From: Pristionchus mayeri
Lineage: Eukaryota; Nematoda; Chromadorea; Rhabditida; Neodiplogasteridae
NCBI GenBank assembly: GCA_036245805.1
Contig: BTRK01000003.1
Location: 43,390,044-43,454,043, forward strand
DNA length: 64,000 bases
Direction: 5' to 3'
The stretch's first letter is position 1; each line of letters opens with the position of its first letter. Shown here in pieces: positions 60,301 to 64,000 of the stretch. The notes below the pieces were generated by a model that saw only the letters and a list, made by a program, of their open reading frames with translations, did no database searches and was not told the origin of the DNA. A program made the position numbers and the translations under genes.

Positions 60301-60410
60301 TGGCAGCCGAATGGTGGAGTGAACGTTCGAGGACTAATGGTTGAGTAAACATTCTGATATTTTTTTCTGAATTCTTTACTTTCAGTTCAAGTACAATGCC
60401 GTATGAGTGA
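54374..60410 (+). CDS. C-type lectin-like protein with two CTLDs and CUB domain
   Basis: Sixteen exons. 54374-54426 signal peptide (MLALHRFAGVLLLIFVA); 54540-54583; 54645-54739 (DRYLCPSGANLI); 54780-54848; 54916-54970; 55014-55097 (KYKWIDGSSIDYKP); 55146-55211 (SNVWWYF); 56423-56547 (a degenerate first CTLD ending in an acidic NDDDEDSVC tail); 57496-57582 (FENWSDAEKLCSIAGATVAS); 57631-57774 (GWIDGSDWDYDNFYPG); 57824-57937 (WTNVDCATKLPFVC), a canonical second CTLD; 58003-58042 (CPGPNIKEGET); 58113-58199 (ITTPGYPMDASIPCEFFII); 60095-60174 (LEANTCCDHLLLYEG); 60240-60344 (SSTNEMRVSWQPNGGVNVRG); 60386-60410. CTLD then CUB is a common secreted nematode lectin layout, often linked to immunity. Phases match at nearly all junctions; the exception is exon 11 to 12, where a one-base mismatch could mean the protein ends soon after FVCARK. 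Introns 7, 8 and 13 hold the mobile elements. Confidence 0.82.
55240..56322. repeat. Foldback element A2, arms about 450 bp
   Basis: About 55240-55690 and 55860-56322 are imperfect reverse complements, beginning GGCTCCTATTATGATGAGAG and ending in the matching complement. The arms share AGCCGGCTTTTAGGAATTTT, TCTATTTCAGCTCCCA and a GCGCGGAAAA segment with foldback A1 in the neighbouring kinase gene, so A1 and A2 are one family. It lies in lectin intron 7, just after the donor. Confidence 0.85.
56572..57450. mobile_element. Mariner-ended element carrying host-like exons, 879 bp
   Basis: Ends TTAGGTTGGTAAGAAAGTTC and its complement (28 bp paired, to 57450); left flank TA, right flank CA (one change). 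Inside, on the plus strand, are segments that look like spliced coding exons: about 56843-56972 (CNKWACFVLHNKKNAPLC, then a motif ending HFSSLK), 56978-57073 (VLGMLSVYLKLDSGAPNC) and 57145-57232 (FPQISNAGCYVIIWMYNS). The first recalls the CW/PAN-type cysteine domain of nematode lectins. No transposase. It lies in lectin intron 8 and may be a captured gene fragment. Confidence 0.7.
58228..59985. repeat. Nested foldback in lectin intron 13
   Basis: Outer arms about 58228-58500 and 59693-59985 are reverse complements. Inside, about 58500-58960 pairs with about 58965-59335, including GGGGTTCGAACCCC, a short palindrome with tRNA B-box character (about 58764-58777 and its mirror near 59060). The left outer arm has a tandem GGCGAACACGCCTGTGTATTT. 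A TIR element (59349-59690) interrupts the right side. No protein is encoded; frames in both arms are mirror images of each other. Confidence 0.85.
59349..59690. mobile_element. Small TIR element (MITE), 342 bp
   Basis: Begins CTTTTCGCTCCATCAAAAGC then GAG (59349-59371) and ends with its complement (59668-59690). A second copy of the end motif (59649-59667) makes the right end a near-perfect 42-bp palindrome. It is absent from the mirror position of the left foldback arm, so it inserted after the foldback formed. Confidence 0.75.
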
Positions 60411-61755
60411 GCCTGCGTGCACCAAGATAAAATTGTTCTGATAAAGTAATGCAATGACAATGCTCTTCAATTCAATCACATGAAAAATACACGAATGCAT
60501 TTTATCGAGGAATTTCTTTGCAACAGAGCATCTTCTTTCCAGTAAGACATTCCCTGAGTAATTCACATTATGGCTTTGACCGATGGTGAAAGCTATTCGG
60601 CTCATTTGACAGAGGATGTTTCCCCGTGAACTGCTAAAACGTGGCACGAATAGTGAGACTAAGCTATGTACCAAGTGCTTCTTGGGGTGAGTATTAGGGG
60701 AAAACTCCCTTTCCCCGATTCATGACGAATCCCTGTTTTCCTCACTCACTCTCCGAACTCGAATGGCTTTCGGAAAGGAGTCTGCACCCGAGCTCTCTGC
60801 CTGGCCAACTCAATCATTCATTTATCATACCATGTCCACTGATGTACACGAGATTAGGAAGCCACTGCTTTGTTGTTAAAAGAAGTGGCTATTCTACAGG
60901 CAAGCAAATCGAGGGAACTAGGTCGGATGAGAACTATGACGTCATGCAGCTTTTGATACATCAAATGCGGCATGTCGTCATAGTTCTCATCCAACGCCAA
61001 ATCGAGATACCTCGTCGGACTTGCACCCCTTAGGATTACAGTTGGGACCAGTCCCGCGCCGCACGCAGTCCCAGACCTGAACATATACATACCAAAGATC
61101 AAAGTTCAGAAATGTATATTATTAATAAATAATACTTTATGTGAGTAATGCCAACCCTGTTATCGATGCAGACTCAAGCAGCAAAGATCAGGTAAAAAAA
61201 AGGTAAAGGTAAAGGCAAACATCAGAAGGACGAGGAAACCTGGAAGACGGGAGATTAGAATTCTACTCCAGGTAGAGGGGAATAGCTCAGAAAATGAGAA
61301 GAAAGTTTGAACAAATGCTGAATCCAGCATGTCCCTAATTAAAAGAGCGCAATACCTGCTTTCATCGCAGAAAAAATTGTCTTGTGAAGAGTGCGTTCCG
61401 ATGGGAAAAAGGACCGTTTTATAGAACTGTAATAATCTATTTTCCTGTTTATCCAATCACATTTTACTGAATCTTATTTTTTGATTCGATGTAGTCTGTC
61501 CTGACTCGATCTATTATTTTCCAGTGAATTATCTAGCAGACTCAGTTCGGATCATATGTAATCGAATCCCAGAAAAAAATTTTTTTAAGAAATTAAAACA
61601 CGTTCTCTGTAAGAATGCAGGTAAGATGGCTCAACTCTGTCAAAATTGTCACCCTGAACTCATACTTTGGGAACATGACCCCTGGGCCAAAGAACTTTTC
61701 AACCGGAAGCGTGACCCGAAATATCGATTTTTGATCTACCGAAATCCATTTTTCA
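60411..61755. other. No gene recognised; one short hairpin
   Basis: 60924-60948 and 60968-60992 form a hairpin (GGATGAGAACTATGACG and complement). 61195-61215 carries a GGTAAAAAAAAGGTAAAGG run like the SINE tail at 43 kb. Open frames at 60722-61033 and 61524-61802 have no recognised motif, and the latter runs into repeat sequence. Confidence 0.45.
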
Positions 61756-62765
61756 AATTTCAGATTTCGATATCGACAAATAGCTCATTCGAAAGAGCAT
61801 AACAAGTTATGCCAGAAACCCGAAGAAAACCAGAATCCATCAACGTTGACGCCAGATAGAGCTCGAAGAATGAACTTTTTCAATCACTTTTGGCAGATCG
61901 TGACATGAATGCACATGAAGCTATAGATTGTACATCTCCGTTTTCACAAATATTATACAGTTTTTCATTCTCAACAAAATGTTGGAGTTGAATTTTTAGG
62001 TACAGTACGTGCTAATCGCCTTCGCCATGTGCGTGCGCGGCGCTGCGCGGCGGAGCGCGGCTTGCGCGGATTGATTTTGTGGGAAAAATATTGTTTTTCA
62101 TGATTCGAACCTATTATTTTCGAATTCTCCGTAAAATTTTGCATTGGAAGGGCAATTCATTCATATTTTAATTTTCAAAAATCAATATTTTGAATTCTTT
62201 AATGCTGCAACCTACCGTAATCCCAGTTTGCGATACTGTCGCTATCGTAAACTGAGATTACGTTAGATTGCAGAAATACAGCATTCAAAATATTGATTCA
62301 CAAATATAAATATATTTTTAAAAATATGAATGAATAGTCCTTCCGATGCAAAATTTTACGGAGAATTCGAAAATAATAAGTTCGAATAGTAAAAAACAAT
62401 ATTTTTCCCACAAAATCAATCCGCGCAAGCCGCGCTCCGCCGCGTAGCGCAGCGCACGCACATGACCAAGGCGATTAGCACGTACTGTATAAGGACCGAA
62501 AATCGCGCTCAACGATGACACACTTCGAGAAAATTTTTAACAAACTTTAGATTTCGAAGTCGTGCAATAGCTCTTTCGAAATAGCATAACAAGTTATATT
62601 AGAAACCCGAAGGAAACCAGAATCGATCAACGTTGACGCCAGATAGAGCTCGAAGAATGAACTTTTTCATCACTTTTGGCAGATCGTGACATGAATGCAC
62701 ATGAAGCTATGGGTTGTACATCTCAGTTCTCACATATATTATGTAGTTTTTATTCTCATTTACGA
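61756..62765. repeat. About 200-bp direct repeats flanking a 500-bp palindrome
   Basis: About 61760-61985 and 62545-62760 are direct repeats (both contain CGTTGACGCCAGATAGAGCT and GGCAGATCGTGACATGAATG). Between them, 61999-62495 is a foldback whose arms begin with ACAGTACGTGCTAATCGCCT, followed by GC-rich GTGCGTGCGCGGCGCTGCGC, with the complement at the right. The palindrome is an element; the direct repeats are far too long for a target duplication and may be a flanking tandem duplication. Confidence 0.8.
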
Positions 62766-62878
62766 CGTGCACATGACAAGTGAGAGAAAGTGGAGGAGGA
62801 AAGCGGTGTAATGCACTTCTTCACCCCATCTTATCTCATATCACCTGACTATCTCTTCAATTGCATTCTTTCTCTACA

Positions 62879-64000
62879 GAATGGCTTCATCTACAGAGAT
62901 GAAGTCTACCTCCACGAGCTTTCGCACAATGGTAAGGAGTTAATCCAGTATAGATAGGGATCTTCTTTGATTTTAGCAGATGTCCTTGTACAAGGTATGA
63001 TTAGAAAAATATCACTTTTTTCCAGTATTTTTACGAAATCATTTGTGGCAGTGCGAGATATTCTGAAATACTGGAGAAGATCACTTGTTTGCTATTATCC
63101 GACTCTGAACTGGAATTCATTATTGTGCACAACTTCTTATCATATCATATTTCATGTCATATTTATCCTGACGTCAGGCACAATGGTCCTGCAGGAGGGT
63201 GACTTCAGTGTGGAGGGAATGGGGATCTTCGGTCTCAGAGCGTCGTTAGGTCAAGGGATGGGATCTTCTTTGGCTTCTCTGGTCAACTGTAGGGACGATC
63301 GTGACGGATCTCCGTTGAGCATCGAAGTAGATCATCCTGCCGCCGAACACCTGACTTGCGCCGGTTAGGAACTCACAACGCAGACAGCGGGGCTTTCTTG
63401 ACGGTAGATCACTCGAGACGATGGGAATCCGTCCGTGCTCCTCCTCTTGAAGCACAACTTCTTATAAGACATAAATGTTGAGAGTCTCTCGCGCAGAAGG
63501 CAACTGGCTAAGACGAATTACAACTTCTGCTGCGGAAGTCACTGCAAGGTCTGCTAATTTTTACTGGAATTTATTTGTTGCGTGGCCTGACTGTCGAGGA
63601 CCTCTTTTGCCCTAACAGTTTCCCCTACATTGAGGGGTTTCATGACCAAAAGCCTAGATGGTATGCCTAGAAATGAGTGGAGAATATAGGCGGGGAAGTG
63701 TACCGCGACTATCCCAGCACCAAATAAGTGCAGGCGTCTTCACCGTGCGTGAAGATATTTTAGAATCTTCAATTACCCCAAAACAAATTGTTACAGGAAA
63801 TCGAGATTTTTTAAAACTGAAATGCAACCTGCCGGAACCTGCTCGATTCTTAGGCGAATTAAAATGCATCGTAAATGCCAATGAGGTTCAGGATGTCATG
63901 CGAGTGTTCATTGTGTTCCGACTCATCGTCGCGACGATCTGAAACCAATGACCTATATTTTTGAAAATCATTTTCTCTAAGATCTCATCATAAAAAGGAT
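62879..64000 (+). CDS. Partial gene with exon-like segments, unrecognised
   Basis: Possible plus-strand exons: 62879-62931 (NGFIYRDEVYLHELSHN, after a CTACAG acceptor), a 63206-63250 segment (EGDFSVEGMGIFGLRAS), about 63505-63548 (LAKTNYNFCCGSHCK) and a frame from 63658 (MVCLEMSGEYRRG). The cysteine-bearing piece suggests an extracellular protein. Joins are unresolved, there are stops between segments, and the window ends before any stop can be set. I assign no function. Confidence 0.25.

Noticed and set aside
1..64000. CRISPR array, bacterial operon or phage module
   Set aside because: Introns, tRNA-derived SINEs, LINE and nematode gene families show eukaryotic DNA; the 28-bp array has no spacers.

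Overview
The window is nuclear DNA of a nematode, most likely a rhabditid or diplogastrid. The signs are very short introns (about 35-60 nt) with TTTCAG-like acceptors, many small exons, Str- and Srh-like chemoreceptor pieces, a C-type lectin/CUB gene of the kind expanded in nematodes, and many mariner-type and foldback elements. Nearly every gene is multi-exon, so models were rebuilt from splice signals, reading phase and protein motifs. Exon edges are inferences unless stated otherwise.

Layout. 1-15967 is one 28-bp minisatellite (about 570 copies, one orientation), ending at a 500-N gap (15968-16467). The gap is followed at once by an apparently perfect palindrome (582-bp arms, 16469-17724). 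18.4-21.6 kb (minus) holds a decayed DDE-transposase-like gene and, just upstream on the same strand, a gene fragment with a cysteine/basic domain resembling the P2X7 intracellular domain. 22.9-24.3 kb is a large foldback repeat, followed by a Str-type chemoreceptor fragment. 24.7-27.7 kb is mostly non-coding. 27.8-29.5 kb is a class I phosphatidylinositol transfer protein pseudogene, and 33-36 kb has decayed exons ending in a homeodomain-like segment.

36.1-39.9 kb (minus) is the best-preserved multi-exon gene: an N-terminal THAP zinc finger followed by the same transposase-like core as at 18.4-20.7 kb, with matched phases and no stop in the core exons. 40.6-43.8 kb is a 5'-truncated LINE and a tRNA-derived SINE lodged in or beside an Srh-like chemoreceptor gene. 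44.2-53.9 kb holds a secreted-protein gene and then a PERK/PEK-type eIF2-alpha kinase gene with a premature stop and frame breaks. Its introns contain a tRNA-derived element, a nested foldback and an intact mariner (transposase plus perfect 28-bp inverted repeats). 54.4-60.4 kb is a signal peptide/CTLD/CTLD/CUB lectin gene whose introns hold a foldback of the same family, a mariner-ended element carrying host-like exons, and a third nested foldback. 60.4-64 kb contains repeats and a few unrecognised exon-like segments.

Four elements with related TTAGGTTG-type ends and TA targets lie between 44.9 and 57.5 kb, all in introns or between genes. The clearest point for follow-up is the pair of transposase-like genes, one with a THAP finger and apparently maintained, the other decaying next to a P2X7-like zinc-domain gene.
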